DNA of 64,000 bases, from positions 32,522,805 through 32,586,804 of the forward strand of contig CM060961.1 of the NCBI GenBank assembly GCA_030765045.1, read 5' to 3'. Each line of letters starts with the position of its first letter. The first letter of the stretch is position 1. Both the position numbers and the translations under genes were made by a program. This document shows positions 35,871 through 46,812 of this stretch, in pieces. This stretch comes from Tenodera sinensis (Eukaryota > Arthropoda > Insecta > Mantodea > Mantidae). Below the pieces are notes generated by a model. That model was given only the letters and a program-made list of their open reading frames with translations. It did not search any database and was not told the DNA's origin.

Positions 35871-36636
35871 TTTCTAGTGGAATAGAATATTTATTTGTAC
35901 CAAACCTCCATTAAAATGAAATTTTTTGATACATTTATGCCAAGTCCCAAAAAACTACTTAACATACTTGTACGAATTGAGTTCAATGTCTTTCCTTAAA
36001 TTAGAGCCTACTTTGCACCTAGCACACTGGCCTTTTGACTTTCAGTTTGTCCTTATTCTTTGCCTCTTTTTTTCCCCTTTTTTAATAGCGACTTTCTCAT
36101 TACTCCTTATTCTTGACTTTCCTGCTTCTTTCCCTTTCTATTTTTGCATTCTTTAGCCATTTTTCCATAATTTTCCTTGTAAGCTCCCCCATATCTTTAA
36201 TTCTTTCTGTATATTTTGCCCTTAATATTGATCTGTAAATATGTACAGAAAAGAATGAGCAGATTTCTTTCATTTGGATAGGATTAAATATAGAATAAAC
36301 TATGTGTTTAGCTTCTTGTTTTGTCCTTGCTCACTGCACTCCACACGAATACATGTAAAAGTAAATAGCTCTGGTAAAGCCGTTCCTGGGCCAGGCGCAT
36401 CAAATGCAACCAAACCTTAAGAAAATTCTTTCTTCCTTTCCCCTGCACCCTCTTGTCCATCAGAAAATATTTGGAGCCGACTGTACATCATCAGCAAAGA
36501 AACTTTGCATGCATCACATTACATTAATTTCTGGTTTTTTATCATCTTGGGTGAGAAGAATAAAGTTCAGCATTTGCTTTTAATAGGAAATTATGACACA
36601 TTGTAGGAAAAGGCTTTCTAAATTTCTAATAGCTTT

Positions 36637-36694
<58 letters not shown>

Positions 36695-37078
36695 TGCACT
36701 GACTGTAACACACCATACTCCACGGGCTGGTGGTCATGGTTTAGGGTGCACAACTGCTGTCTCATCACATTTTTTTTACTTTGTTTTTTTCTTTGCATCA
36801 AGCAACCCAAATCACATTGTCCTTTAACTCTTCTCATTGCTTCATTCATGTCTCTAGCGTACATTTTTTCTACTAGCTATCCTGACAGTGTTCAGTTTAT
36901 TGTCATTTATCTTAATTATTTAAATGTCATTTAGCTTCTTGTTTTGATTTACCGCAAGTCATTTTTGCCATGTTTAAATGTTGCACATTACAAGATTACA
37001 AAATAAATGAATATTTATAATATATAAATTTCTTGTTTCTGGTGTCATATTAAAGTGATCATGTAATATTACTTTAAT
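35871..37078. other. Non-coding stretch with an AT microsatellite
   Basis: About 1.2 kb. Pyrimidine-rich at 36050-36150; an AT dinucleotide run at 36639-36692. No gene recognised. Confidence 0.6.
36639..36692. repeat. AT dinucleotide microsatellite
   Basis: About 26 AT units. The IYIYIY frames on both strands are repeat translation. Confidence 0.97.
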
Positions 37079-37303
37079 GTTTGTTCTTTAAATTTATGTT
37101 CCGGTTCAGTTTTATATTTGTTCCAATCTGCTTTTTTGAAGTTCCAATACAGATTCGTGAGACCTTGACTGTTATTTGTATTCTCTAGTTTATACCAGCT
37201 CTGTGACCAGAACTTGGATCTTCTATAACTTGACTTGTATAACTTGTTTTTTAATTTTTGAAACTATATCTGTTGTAACTAACAAGAGCTCTGGGTTACT
37301 GCC
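37079..37303 (-). mobile_element. 225-bp internal fragment of the I-like LINE endonuclease
   Basis: Matches 33917-34141 almost base for base, apart from a short deletion near 37195 and a small duplication near 37233 (ACTTGTATAACTTG). It has neither the 5' nor the 3' end of the LINE, so it did not arise by ordinary 5'-truncated insertion. Confidence 0.88.
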
Positions 37304-37324
37304 TGTAATATAAAACATTTAACA

Positions 37325-37525
37325 TCCTTTAACCTGGTAAGTCACATTGGACGACAAATGAAATGGGTGAAATGTTGCTCAAATGAGCCTGGGTACCTGA
37401 CATACATCTTTCCAAATAAGTGAGAACCTCAGAAAAAACCTCGAAAAAAATATTCAAACTCAGGACCTCTTAAATGTTAGACACATTACTCTCACACCAA
37501 TGAGGTGGGCTGGGTATCCTTGCTT
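37325..37525 (-). mobile_element. tRNA-derived SINE (family S1), copy 2
   Basis: Minus strand: CCACCTCATTGGTGTGAGAG, TAATGTGTCTAACATTTAAG, AGGTCCTGAGTTTGAAT (B-box-like), TTTTCTGAGGTTCTCAC and GGTACCCAGGCTCATTTGAG. Same family as 35705-35870, more complete at its 3' end. Confidence 0.68.
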
Positions 37526-38570
37526 TGCTTCCTGTCTCAATTTGTATAGTTCCCAAGTGTAGTGTCATAATTGCACGTATAATGTTTCAGCTACATCATT
37601 GAACTCACATTTTTATGACACTCTTCATGATGGCACTACATGGACCTCGGCAGTTACATTGATCAGACTTCCCTGGAATATGCCCTTGTGCTTGAACTGG
37701 ATGGAGGTTCTGCTGATTAAAATTTTTGAGGTTAGATAACTATTATATGTAACAAACTTATTTACAAATTAGAATATGGCAGGTAAATAGACAGAAAATA
37801 TACAGCAAATAAAACTTTCAAATATTTTTTCATAATCAAAATTGTTTTGAAAATTCCCTTTTTGGAACCTATCTGTAGTAGTTGAAGATCCAAAAATGTT
37901 CATTATGGTCAAAGATTGGAAATATTATTTTAGATATTTAAGAAATTAGATATCAAATTCCTGTAAGTTCAGGAGTTGCCTGAACTTACAATTTGTGTTT
38001 GAAAAGCCTAATGAAATATGTAGTTCAGCAAAAAATCAGCTTACAGTTTCAACTGCTAATCTTACTCTTGAGCCTTGAAATTTAGTGGTACAAACAGTTG
38101 AGTCAAGAAGGCCTGTGCTTCGCCAAAGTAAAACTGAGCATTGTTGTCCATACAAAGTGTTACCACTTGCGTATTTCACTGCATTGCCATATCTTTGTTG
38201 CTCTCTTGTGCTATTATATCAGTTTACTTTTGTGTTTAGCCAATTGTAGCGATTTTTATAAACGATGATAGTAAGCTCACTCATCTAGCCCCGCATTGAG
38301 GTGACATTTGTAACAGGTTTAAATATATTGGCCTTGGTGTAGCTACAATCGTCTAGCTGGATGACTATAGTCTGATTTTTAAAAGAAGATACATGTCAAA
38401 TGCCAGCTTCTCCACGTGGAGAGCTGCAGTGTTATCAATAAGCAGATAACGATAACCCTCAATAATCGAGACATAAAAACAAATGTTCGGGTTTATCTTG
38501 GCAGCAAAAACATGCACATGTAATCTCTAGTAGCCTACTATCAAAACAAAGGTAATCTGTTTAATTTAAA
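37526..38570. other. Non-coding stretch, nothing recognised
   Basis: About 1 kb without motif or long ORF. Confidence 0.55.
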
Positions 38571-38571
38571 A

Positions 38572-38685
38572 GGTGGCATTGAATTTTTAGGTTCCAGTTC
38601 TACCTCTTAAACTTTGCCCACACATGGCTTGTGTGTTTAAAAACACCAACAGTAAGTTTGTTGGCATAAATAAATAATAATGTCT
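38572..38685 (+). mobile_element. SINE (family S2), 5'-truncated copy
   Basis: GGTGGCATTGAATTTTTAGG, TTCCAGTTCTACCTC, GCCCACACATGGC, TTTAAAAACACCAACAGTAA and GTTGGCATAAATAAATAAT match the body of the tRNA-headed SINE on the minus strand at 46825-47040. The tRNA-like head is missing. Confidence 0.75.
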
Positions 38686-39149
38686 AAACATATTTAAAAA
38701 AAAAAATAAAGTTTAAAACAAAGTGTTAAGATTCTTTGTTTATACAGTGGAAAATGTTGTCGCTGGCTAATTCTCGTTCTATAAGTCCACGTAAAAACTT
38801 CCAGCAACAGAGTTATCAAGGAAATAACGAAATTATTTTTTATATACATATAGAACGTCTCCAGTACCAAGGCATCCATAAATCACCATTTAAAGGCAAA
38901 TGTTTGCTGCGCACAAAGCACACCACAGACGAAACCCAGTCCTCATGTCTTGGAGATGATGAAAACCAGATGTGTTATGACAGTTGAAGGGCCAATGAGG
39001 CATTGTACTTCAGTAGAAGTTTTCAATAGGTTTTGGGAATTTGAGGTGTGAGCAAGTGTTACAAGTTCTCTGGTAATCGTGTGCATTGCAGTTAAGTGAT
39101 CAGTGCAGAATGGGTTGCAGAAAAAAGGGCGTAATTATTAAAAGTGGCG
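38686..39149. other. Non-coding stretch with one unassigned frame
   Basis: A frame at 38748-38985 follows a decent acceptor (TTTATACAG) and is moderately protein-like, but its phase does not connect to E3 or E4 and I see no good donor. I cannot assign it. Confidence 0.4.
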
Positions 39150-40560
39150 AGTGAAAAACAATTCTTAGAGTGTATGATTATTGAAAGAAAAAGAACCCCG
39201 GACACAGTAACTCGTTTATTGTTAGTGAGCTTCATAAGGCGACTGGTGTAAGTAGGCCTACATTTTTTGTATTAAGAAAAGAATGTAAAAAGGGTCCCAT
39301 CAATACACTGCGGCATACATACAAAACCAGCAGGAAGATAAAATATGATTTTGAATGCAAATATGGCACAAATTTAATGAATTTCTATTTCAAAGTATTC
39401 CCCCTACAATTCTGACCGTGTTGAAAAAAGTCAATGAGGATGTGGACTTGTAAAATTTTAAATATTCAACCTTTTATAACTTAGGGAAGCAAATATGATT
39501 TCATTTTGAAAAGAGAGGAAATAAATCATTTATGATTGAGACAAATTATATTATAGTGTGGCCACATTCCTATTTGCAGAAAATAAAACAATTCAGCAAA
39601 GAGGTAAGAAAAATCATGTACCTTGATGAAAGTTGGGTAAATGTAGGGCATACTGTATCAAAAGTTTGGAAGGAAAGGGCTCTAAAAACTCCTAAAGAAG
39701 CTTCTAAAGTAAGAACAAATTAGAAACTAAAAACTTCACTTATCTTAGAATCTTGTTGCTTCACTGTTAATAGCTTCAATTTTCCTTATTAACTTATTTA
39801 GTTTGAAGCAATTGTTCCTGGCTACAATTACCATTTTAACTATGATGGATAATAATTTAGAATTTAATAGTTATCAGTATTTGTTTTTTGTTTTCAGAAA
39901 AAAAATGAAAGAGTGTAGCTTTGGTAACGAATTTGTTTATATAGCTTTGAGAATGAGTTGGAGACAACTTGAAACTCGAGTCAGTTTGTGCAAAAAGAAC
40001 TTGCAACTTAGTTTCTAATTTGTTCTTACTTTAAAATCTTGTTGCTTCACTGTTAATAGCTTCAATTTTCCTTGTTTATCCTAAAGAAGCACTTTTGGCC
40101 GGGTTATCACTGGTCTTAAATCACCTACTGCTCGCGGACCACGATTTGTAATATTGCATACCTGTGGTATGATTTGTACAGGGTGCAAAACTTGTTTTCT
40201 TGGCGAAAAAAGGTTCTGTTGATTATCATGATGAAATGGACAGTGATAGATTTTAAAAGTTTGGTATATGTAGGTACTACCTTTGGTAGTTGGTCCCACT
40301 TAAAGAATAGACCATTGAGGTTGTAGGTTTCTAATGGGGCCCAATTTGAATAAATCAAAATAACTTGCCTTTTTTTTGGGAGTTTTTGCAAAAATGTTCC
40401 GTAGCAAATGTTTAAACCACGATGTTAAGTTTTTAATAAGCAACATTTCGATTGGATGAATGTTAAAGTTTTCTTTAGCGCTCTGCGGACACGTGTAACA
40501 TAGCATTATAAGTAACCATCGTTTAAACAGCCATACGGATCGGGCACAATTAAGTGTTAA
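39150..40560 (+). pseudogene. DDE transposase remnant (Tc1-like DDE_3 type), interrupted by a hairpin element
   Basis: Pieces in order: VSELHKATGVSRPTFFVLRK (39220-39285), MIETNYIIVWPHSYLQKIKQ (39532), EVRKIMYLDESWVNVGHTVS (39601-39660, DE of the catalytic core), KVWKERALKTPKEA, then the hairpin element, then LLAGLSTGLKSPTARGPRF in a shifted frame from 40086. The YLDESWVNxGHTxSKxW block is characteristic of a transposase group common in arthropod genomes. Multiple stops follow. Terminal repeats were not found. Confidence 0.72.
39691..40090 (+). mobile_element. Hairpin element, copy c (long form), with 11-bp TSD
   Basis: CCTAAAGAAGC at 39691-39701 and 40080-40090 flanks 39702-40079 (378 bp) and splits the transposase codons Pro-Lys-Glu-Ala. 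It starts TTCTAAAGTAAGAACAAAT, has the left arm, then a first tail (CTTGTTGCTTCACTGTTAAT, 39751-39790), a 170-bp unrelated middle, the right arm (TTTCTAATTTGTTCTTACTT, ending 40032) and a second tail ending TTTTCCTTGTTTAT. Confidence 0.85.
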
Positions 40561-40879
40561 GATTAAGATTTTTAAAAACTGTTGCTCAAGACTTTCAGTA
40601 TAGCCCTTACTACTATTCTTAAAGAAATTTATTTTTATGTTTTCAGAACATCACTAATAGAATAGAATGTGCATATTTTATACTGCTGTTGGTGACGCGG
40701 GTTGGTTAAACGCCGAGTTTCTATACTCAGGTTTTCATCTTGCCGCAGCACGTGCACTCACTAGCATTTTAATATGTGATAATGTGTCTAAAGTATGACA
40801 GGTTCAGTGGTAGACTTCCTGGTAGTAAGCGAAGTGCACATAACAACTGGCAAACAGGTGACAACTATAGTAGTAGTAG

Positions 40880-42370
40880 TAGAGTGCAATTACAAACTCT
40901 AGCAATTAAGCCTCTAAAGAAATTTAAGAAAGCGCTTCAACTATTCAGGGAACACTCAGAAAATGAGCTATTATAAAACAGCCCTGCTTAAAAGCAAGAA
41001 TTTTAGAAAAGTGTATGAGGGGGGAAATATAGAATGTTGAACTTCAGTTGAACAATGAATTGAAGAAAACAATTAGTGAAAATCATGTGAAACTGATTTC
41101 GATTGTGGAGACTATCATACTTTGCAGTCACTAGAACATTCCACTTCGAGGTCACAGAGATGATGGTGCCATAGATTTAGAGCATGAACTCAAAGGTGAA
41201 AATAAGGGAATTTTACGGAGCTTCTTAAGTTTCGTGTTGATGCAGGGGATGAAATATTACGCAGCCATCTTGTAAATACGCCTAAAAATTCTACTCTAAC
41301 AAGCAAAACCATCCAAAATGATTTGATAAATTACTGTGCTACTATAATTGAAAAAAAGATAATAGACGATTATAAACAGGGTGAAATATTTTTCTATTCT
41401 AGTTGATGAAACTACAGACATCAGTGCAAATGAGCAGTTAACATTATGTGTGCACTTTGTTGACTGAAACAGGTTGTGTGAGGGAAGAATTCATAAGATT
41501 TGTTGTAATGCACGATTTAAGTGGTGAAGGGCTATATAAGTTAATACTGGATGAACTGCGAGACTTGGGGCTCGACATTTCGAACCTTTGTGGACAAGGC
41601 TACGACGGTGGTTCAAATTTTTCAGGACAGTTTCGTGGTGTTCAATCCTGAATTTTAGCCGTTCAACCTCTCGCGTTCTATACGCACTGTGCCGAGCATT
41701 GCCTGAATCTGTCACTTTCTAAAGCTCTAGACAAGCTCTAGACACAATTGGTAAAATTGCTCATTTTGCTAGGAAATCTAATAAGCGGTCATCACTCTTG
41801 AAACAAAAATTTAGTGAAATGTGCTCTCAGTATAAGAAAACTAAACTGGTATCACTGTGTGAAAGTAGGCGGATAGAACAACATGATGCTGCTTTACAGT
41901 TTAAGGAAATTTTCCCTGCAATAGTCTCATTGCTAGAAGAGGCAGGATCTTTTAATAAAGCTGCACACATTTTACTCAACTCTATCCTAAAGTATGAGTT
42001 CATAATTTCGCAAGTTAACGTAGCTGAAATATTGAGAATGACTCTACCTCTTTCCCGGCAACTCCAAAATCCAACTCTTGACCTAATTCAGTGTTACAGA
42101 ATGATTGAAATAATTAAAAATACACTAAAAGAGTGTCATGATAACCAAACATTTCATTCTGTTTTTTAGAACACTGTTACATTAACTAAAAATATTGATG
42201 TAGAAGTTAGTGTTCCTCGAATGGCATCCAGGCAAGCTCAGCGAAGTAACATTCCTACAGCTTCTCCAGAAGATCATTATCGCATTAATGTGCCATCTCA
42301 TCCAGGCCCCTCTGGATTACAAATGGACTCACCGATAAAAACTTTTTTCCTTCCTCAGTTCTAGAAATAA
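40880..42370 (+). pseudogene. hAT transposase remnant, DUF4371/ZMYM1-like
   Basis: Pieces in order: KKFKKALQLFREHSENE (40917), a shifted region with IPLRGHRDDGA-like residues (41140), FRVDAGDEILRSHLVNTPKN (41231), YCATIIEKKIIDDYKQGEI (41332), VDETTDISANEQLTLCVHF (41403), then RFVVMHDLSGEGLYKLILDE, LDISNLCGQGYDGGSNFSGQ, a shifted HCAEHCLNLSLSKALDTIG (41690) and KRSSLLKQKFSEMC with a long helical tail to 42169. This is the DUF4371 domain and following region of hAT-type transposases related to vertebrate ZMYM1 and P52rIPK. The C-terminal dimerisation motif is absent; LINE derivative sequence follows. Several stops and shifts. Confidence 0.82.
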
Positions 42371-42396
42371 CCAAGTAGCGAGGACCACAACACTCA

Positions 42397-43183
42397 ACTA
42401 ATGGTGCATTAATCCTCCACCATTGCAAATGTCTCCAATGGCATGCTCACATCCTGGGCGCCACCCCTGCTTAGGTGAGAGTCCTGGCCTGGACCTTGCC
42501 CACCCTAGGGTCTCACCTCCCAATGTATAGACAGAGGGACCCAATTGCCTTCAGGAGTGCATCAGCTCATGCAAAGGCCCCTCCCCGGGACTGACCTTTA
42601 TCAGTGGATACAACCACAGATCCTACAAGCTAGTTGCTGGGACTTACACAGTTAAGGCGCTCAGGGGTCTCCGTCTAGGGGATATGTGAATAGCGACCAC
42701 AAGGTACCCAAGCTAAACAGAACATTACTTCCACTTACTGGTGTTTTGCTCCTCACTGTAACTTTTCTATCTGACCTTACCTTGGTCATCTCTTGTTCTC
42801 TTCCGACCCCAATGCTATTAGGGTTCCCGAGGGCTAGGGAGTCTTTATTTTTCCAACCTCTCCATTTCTCTAACATGCTGACCTGTAATGGCATGTAATA
42901 CGTCCTCTGATTGGTAATCAGAGGATATGGTCGGTGAATTTATTTTGATAATTCTCCCGGTCAGGTCGGTGAGACCCGTAAACCAACGACAGGTGTGGTC
43001 CTCCAGACATTCTGGGGGTTGTGAGAGAGCGATGTGACCGCCAAAACATAAAAATATGGTGCTCTCTAAAAAGCGGTTACTATTACTGCTATTGCTCTCT
43101 TCAATATCATTGAAAAATATTGGAGAGCAAGAGGATTTAATGACTTCATTGTCAGAAATCCAGCATTAGCTAACAACAATTAA
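42397..43183 (+). mobile_element. Internally deleted I-like LINE derivative 1 (5' UTR fused to 3' end)
   Basis: Bases 42397-43085 are 5' UTR; the part from 42890 matches the minus copy at 34800-35002. It jumps directly at about 43117 to the last 70 bases of the element (TGAAAAATATTGGAGAGCAA to AGCTAACAACAA). The whole coding region is gone. The junction context TACTATTACTGCTATTGCTC is the same as in derivative 2. The 3' end abuts the Penelope-like inverted repeat at 43182. Confidence 0.82.
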
Positions 43184-43214
43184 TAACACTGAACAACACT
43201 TACAACATATTTTT

Positions 43215-43257
43215 CCGGGACGCGTTTCGAAGGTAACTTTCCTCCATTATCAACCGG
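43215..43257 (-). ncRNA. Hammerhead ribozyme-like motif (minus-strand copy)
   Basis: Exact reverse complement of 43491-43533, lying in the left arm of the inverted repeat. A third partial copy at 43329-43360 on the plus strand has the core TTGATGA but has lost stem II. Confidence 0.66.
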
Positions 43258-43490
43258 ACAATAACTGGGTTTCCATGGTGCTTGATGGTGCAGATGGTGA
43301 TGCTTCTTCTGGTGTTTCTTCTGGTGGCGGTTTGATGAACCTTCGAAACGCGTCCCGGAAAAATATGTTGTAAGTGTTGTTCAGTGTTATTAATTAACTC
43401 ACCTTTTAAATTAAATTAATTACAAGAACACTGTTTTCAAACTTCTATGAAAGAAAGATAAAGGTAATCTGTTCTCAATATGAATAAAGT

Positions 43491-43533
43491 CCGGTTGATA
43501 ATGGAGGAAAGTTACCTTCGAAACGCGTCCCGG
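43491..43533 (+). ncRNA. Hammerhead ribozyme-like motif (plus-strand copy)
   Basis: Arrangement: CCGG (stem I), TTGATAA (core, consensus CTGATGA), GGAGG...CCTTC (5-bp stem II with one G-T pair, 7-nt loop), GAAA (core), CGCG (minimal stem III), TC (cleavage position), CCGG (stem I partner). Core positions 3 and 8, normally C and G and paired, are T and A here, which keeps the pairing. Short-stem-III hammerheads are known from PLE terminal repeats and are thought to work best as dimers. Activity is not shown. Confidence 0.68.
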
Positions 43534-43590
43534 AAAAATATGTTGTAAGTGTTGTTCAGTGTTATTAATTAACTCACCTTTTAAATTAGA

Positions 43591-45309
43591 GTAATTTGAA
43601 TTCACTGTGTTTTTTCAAAGTAGGCTAACAACACACTGTGCAACTGAACATCCAAACAAGTTCTGTTCTATGCATGAGCGTAGCAATAACTGACCTGAGC
43701 AATAAACTATTTATCAGTATGGCTAATGTGGCAACCTTTGTTTACATTTCCATAGCAATGACCTTCCCCTCTTACCCTTAACCCCCTTGCTTGACTTCTG
43801 TCATGTATCTACTTTTAAAAATCAGAGTATACTTTCTATTTCCCTGGGTGCGGTAATGGTTGGATGTGAAATAATTTTATCTTTCGTTCTTCATTCCTCA
43901 TTACTGTTTATAATAAATCATATATTACTCCTGAAAATCATTGTTTTGATAATGTCTGTTCTTCTTTGCACTATTAATAAACTTTATAATCTTTTCATAT
44001 CATTTTAGAACTTAATATTCACATAAAGTATCTATGTTCTATTGATCTTGATTTTTTCATGAAGCACCTTCTCAATGGCTATATACATTACACTTGATTT
44101 TGAGGGCTTAGAAATGGAAAGTGCCTCACAATTCAGGAATAATCTTAAATAGTATCTAACTGGCTGAAGCAGATCCAGCTGAACACTGCAAACTACCCTA
44201 AATAGTAAAAGAAGAGTCTGTTTGGCCTTTTAATTTAGCAGTTGGCTAACCTGGAGGAAAACTGTCGGAACTACAAGTCACAGCTTTGTATGATATAATT
44301 TAAAGTAGACAACATTAAAGTCCTGTTACTGTCTTCGACAACAATGCTATCTGAGAGCTCAAGCCAAAGTTTGTGAGTAGTACAAGATCTCAGAATCAAA
44401 GCTGGAATCCTTCATCGACAATGCTGTAAGTTATGCAAATGGACATCGCTGTTTGAAGTGAATGAAGGTGTGCTATCAACTGATTCACTCCCGTCTTTCA
44501 TTAACATTATGTTGGTGCTGTTTTTATTATACGTTGCTTTGTATGCGCTGAGCTATGAGATTCTTTTTCTACCCCAGGTCGTGGTACTAGATGGAATGAA
44601 CTAACACTCAATGTTACCTCACTATAATATATTACTTTATTAACACTTTTTCTCGGCTCTACACTTAAATTACTTTTCGTCGCACCAATTTATATTATAT
44701 AGATAGTCTTTCCAGTTTTTTTTAACAACTTTAGAACAAAAGCTTCATGAAAGTTTAGTCAATTTTCTACTCACACCTAAGAGCACTATAAAAACATGTC
44801 TTCTCATATCAAGCACACAGACGCTATTAACAAATTCTAGTGCCACATCACATGATGCTACCTTCTTTTTGTGTACATCCGCGTATGCGTTCATCAAATA
44901 GTTCCCGTATTATTAGGGAAGCGATCTTTAGCTATTCTCCCTTCGCTTTTAATATTGAACACATATAATTCTTTTATTTATACATATATATTAAATTTAA
45001 ATATGGAAATATTTATGACGTTTTTAAACAAACATAATTTTTTGTAACAATGAACAATAGCAACACGCTTTCGTTACTCAACTAACTCGTATCAACACCA
45101 AAAAAAATAAATTACATTTTCAATAAATATTTACATAAATGATTTTCTTTTGGGGTCTTACAATATCCTGTCTCAATGTCTTTGAAAGAGGCAGTCAGAG
45201 CCCATAGTACAAATGTTGCTTTTTTGTAGTTTAAATGGGGGATTTGGTTCTTGTGCTTCTAATTGGATGCAATGTTTTTACATGTGAACTTTTCAAGACA
45301 AATAGCATG
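43591..45309. other. Probable PLE interior or later insertions, no coding region recognised
   Basis: About 1.7 kb between the inverted repeats and the RT fragment, where a complete PLE would encode the RT N-terminus. I find no RT-like residues; frames (for example 43787-44008) are hydrophobic and repeat-like. A deletion plus unrelated sequence is likely. Confidence 0.5.
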
Positions 45310-45765
45310 CCAACAGATGAATTGTTAGTGCAACTGAAGAATTGACTTTTCCAAAATGCCATACCTCATGATGAAATAGATGACCGTATGAATCTCAGAG
45401 AAATTTGCATCACACAAAATAGCTTCACTTTTAACAATAGATTCTACCAACAAATTTCAGGCTTAGCCACAGGTAATCCTCTAACACCATTCGTGACAGA
45501 TTTCTTCATGAGTAAATTAGAATTACACATAACCTCATTTCCACACATGTTCAAAGTTTGGCACAGATATGTAGACTATATTTTTGTAATAGTACCTAAC
45601 AAGTTCAACCTGGATTCCCTAAAACTTCTCAACTTACAAAACAGAACCATACAATTCACCATGGAAATGGAAGAGAAAGATATTTTACACTTTTTGGACT
45701 TAAAAATAATTAGATGCCAAAATAAAATCAGTTTTGGTATCTACAGAAGGCCTACCTACTGGTAA
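45310..45765 (+). pseudogene. Penelope-like reverse transcriptase fragment
   Basis: In one frame from 45388: FTFNNRFYQQISGLATGNPL, TPFVTDFFMSKLELH, FKVWHRYVDYIFVIVPN, IQFTMEMEEKDILHFLDLKI, ISFGIYRRPTYW. These are the RT palm motifs of Penelope-like elements (F/YxQxxGxxMGxPLSP, WxRYVDDxF, LPFLDL, YRKPT). The catalytic YVDD is YVDY (45568-45579), so the RT is dead. The frame is lost upstream of 45388 by a stop, and downstream the element is interrupted at about 45770. Confidence 0.88.
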
Positions 45766-45770
45766 AACTA

Positions 45771-46623
45771 CATAAAAAATCTGATGTGTTGCAGTCACAT
45801 GACTTTCTCTACTCTTGTACTAACCATTCTTACAAACTCTTATTCCTATATCTTCTTCTTGTTAGTTAAAATAAACATTTGTACAAATTATCTTATTGCT
45901 TATTTCCTTGTAGGTGCAAGGGGAATATTGGAATACAGTAGGCTTTGTGCGATAGTCAAATCTTTTAAAGCTTTGAGATTCCGTTCTCTTTGTACACGTA
46001 ACATATAAAAAAATGAACAACGATGACCCATTTCACAAAAGTTCCAAGTTTTCCGAAACTCACACACATAACAAGGTATATCTCCGAAATGGTTCACCCT
46101 ACAAGAAAATTTATTGAGACTAAATTGTGTATTTTAGCAAGATCTACATTTTTTGTATAGTATAATTTGGTCTATCTCTAACGGTTTACCAGTTATGCAA
46201 AAGTCGTCCAGAGTAAATACGACTACAGGGGCTATAGCCAGAAAATTCAAGATATACATTTCATTTGTCATAAAAATATCTCAAACATATGACATTTTAA
46301 TCAAAATCGTTAGAGCCATTTTCAAGAAAATCAAAATGTTCGAAAAATTTTCCATGTAAAGGGTAGTTTAGGGTGGGGCTATTTTCTTCAAAATCTTTGT
46401 GTCACATCCTTGAACGACATTAAACTTAAATACCAACTTTGGTTTTTAACCGACTTCGTTTTTGAGCTATGCTGTCCACAGACTGACAGACACACAGACA
46501 CACACACAGACCTTTTTCTAAAAATGCTTTTTTTGGATTCAGGGGGCCTCAAAACATGTATTTCTGGTGAAATCTCGACTTCGAATTTTTGGGTGGAATA
46601 CAATACTTCCCCTACTTACCAGT
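45771..46623. mobile_element. Unclassified TIR element interrupting the PLE
   Basis: Begins TACTGGTAAAACTACATAAA and ends with TTTCCCCTAC-type sequence plus TTACCAGTA (46614-46622); TACTGGTAA against TTACCAGTA forms a short TIR. The left part (AAATCTGATGTGTTGC, CACATGACTTTCTCTAC) recurs inverted at 55285-55345 and weakly at 30222-30270. Bases 46460-46520 hold a GACTGACAGACACACAGACA run. No transposase. PLE coding resumes after it (KKLAQFRKQKHLKEITKLSQ near 46745-46810). Confidence 0.55.
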
Positions 46624-46812
46624 AGAGAAAGTAAAAATATTAGCTTTAACCAGTTCCACACAAACTTGTAGTCCTAAACAGTTTATCTCACAGATTGGTT
46701 TTTACCCCATTATCAGAAGGAGAAAATGAAAAAGAATAATCATTGACAAGAAATTAGCACAATTCAGAAAACAGAAACACTTGAAAGAGATCACTAAACT
46801 CTCTCAACAAAA

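Larger units (their letters stand above)
43182..43590. repeat. Inverted-repeat cluster of a Penelope-like element (pLTR-type)
   Basis: The block 43182-43260 and its exact reverse complement 43489-43570 are inverted repeats of about 80 bp. A partial direct copy of the second block lies at 43340-43415 (TTCGAAACGCGTCCCGG onward). Penelope-like elements often carry terminal repeats in complex direct and inverted order; PLE coding pieces lie downstream at 45310-47760. The spacer 43262-43335 has a GGTG/TTCT-rich sequence. Confidence 0.8.

Noticed and set aside
36580..36934. IYIYIY-containing frames on both strands
   Set aside because: Translation of an AT dinucleotide repeat.
38736..38987. Possible host exon (acceptor TTTATACAG, protein-like frame)
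   Set aside because: Its phase fits neither E3 nor E4 and no good donor is seen; left unassigned.
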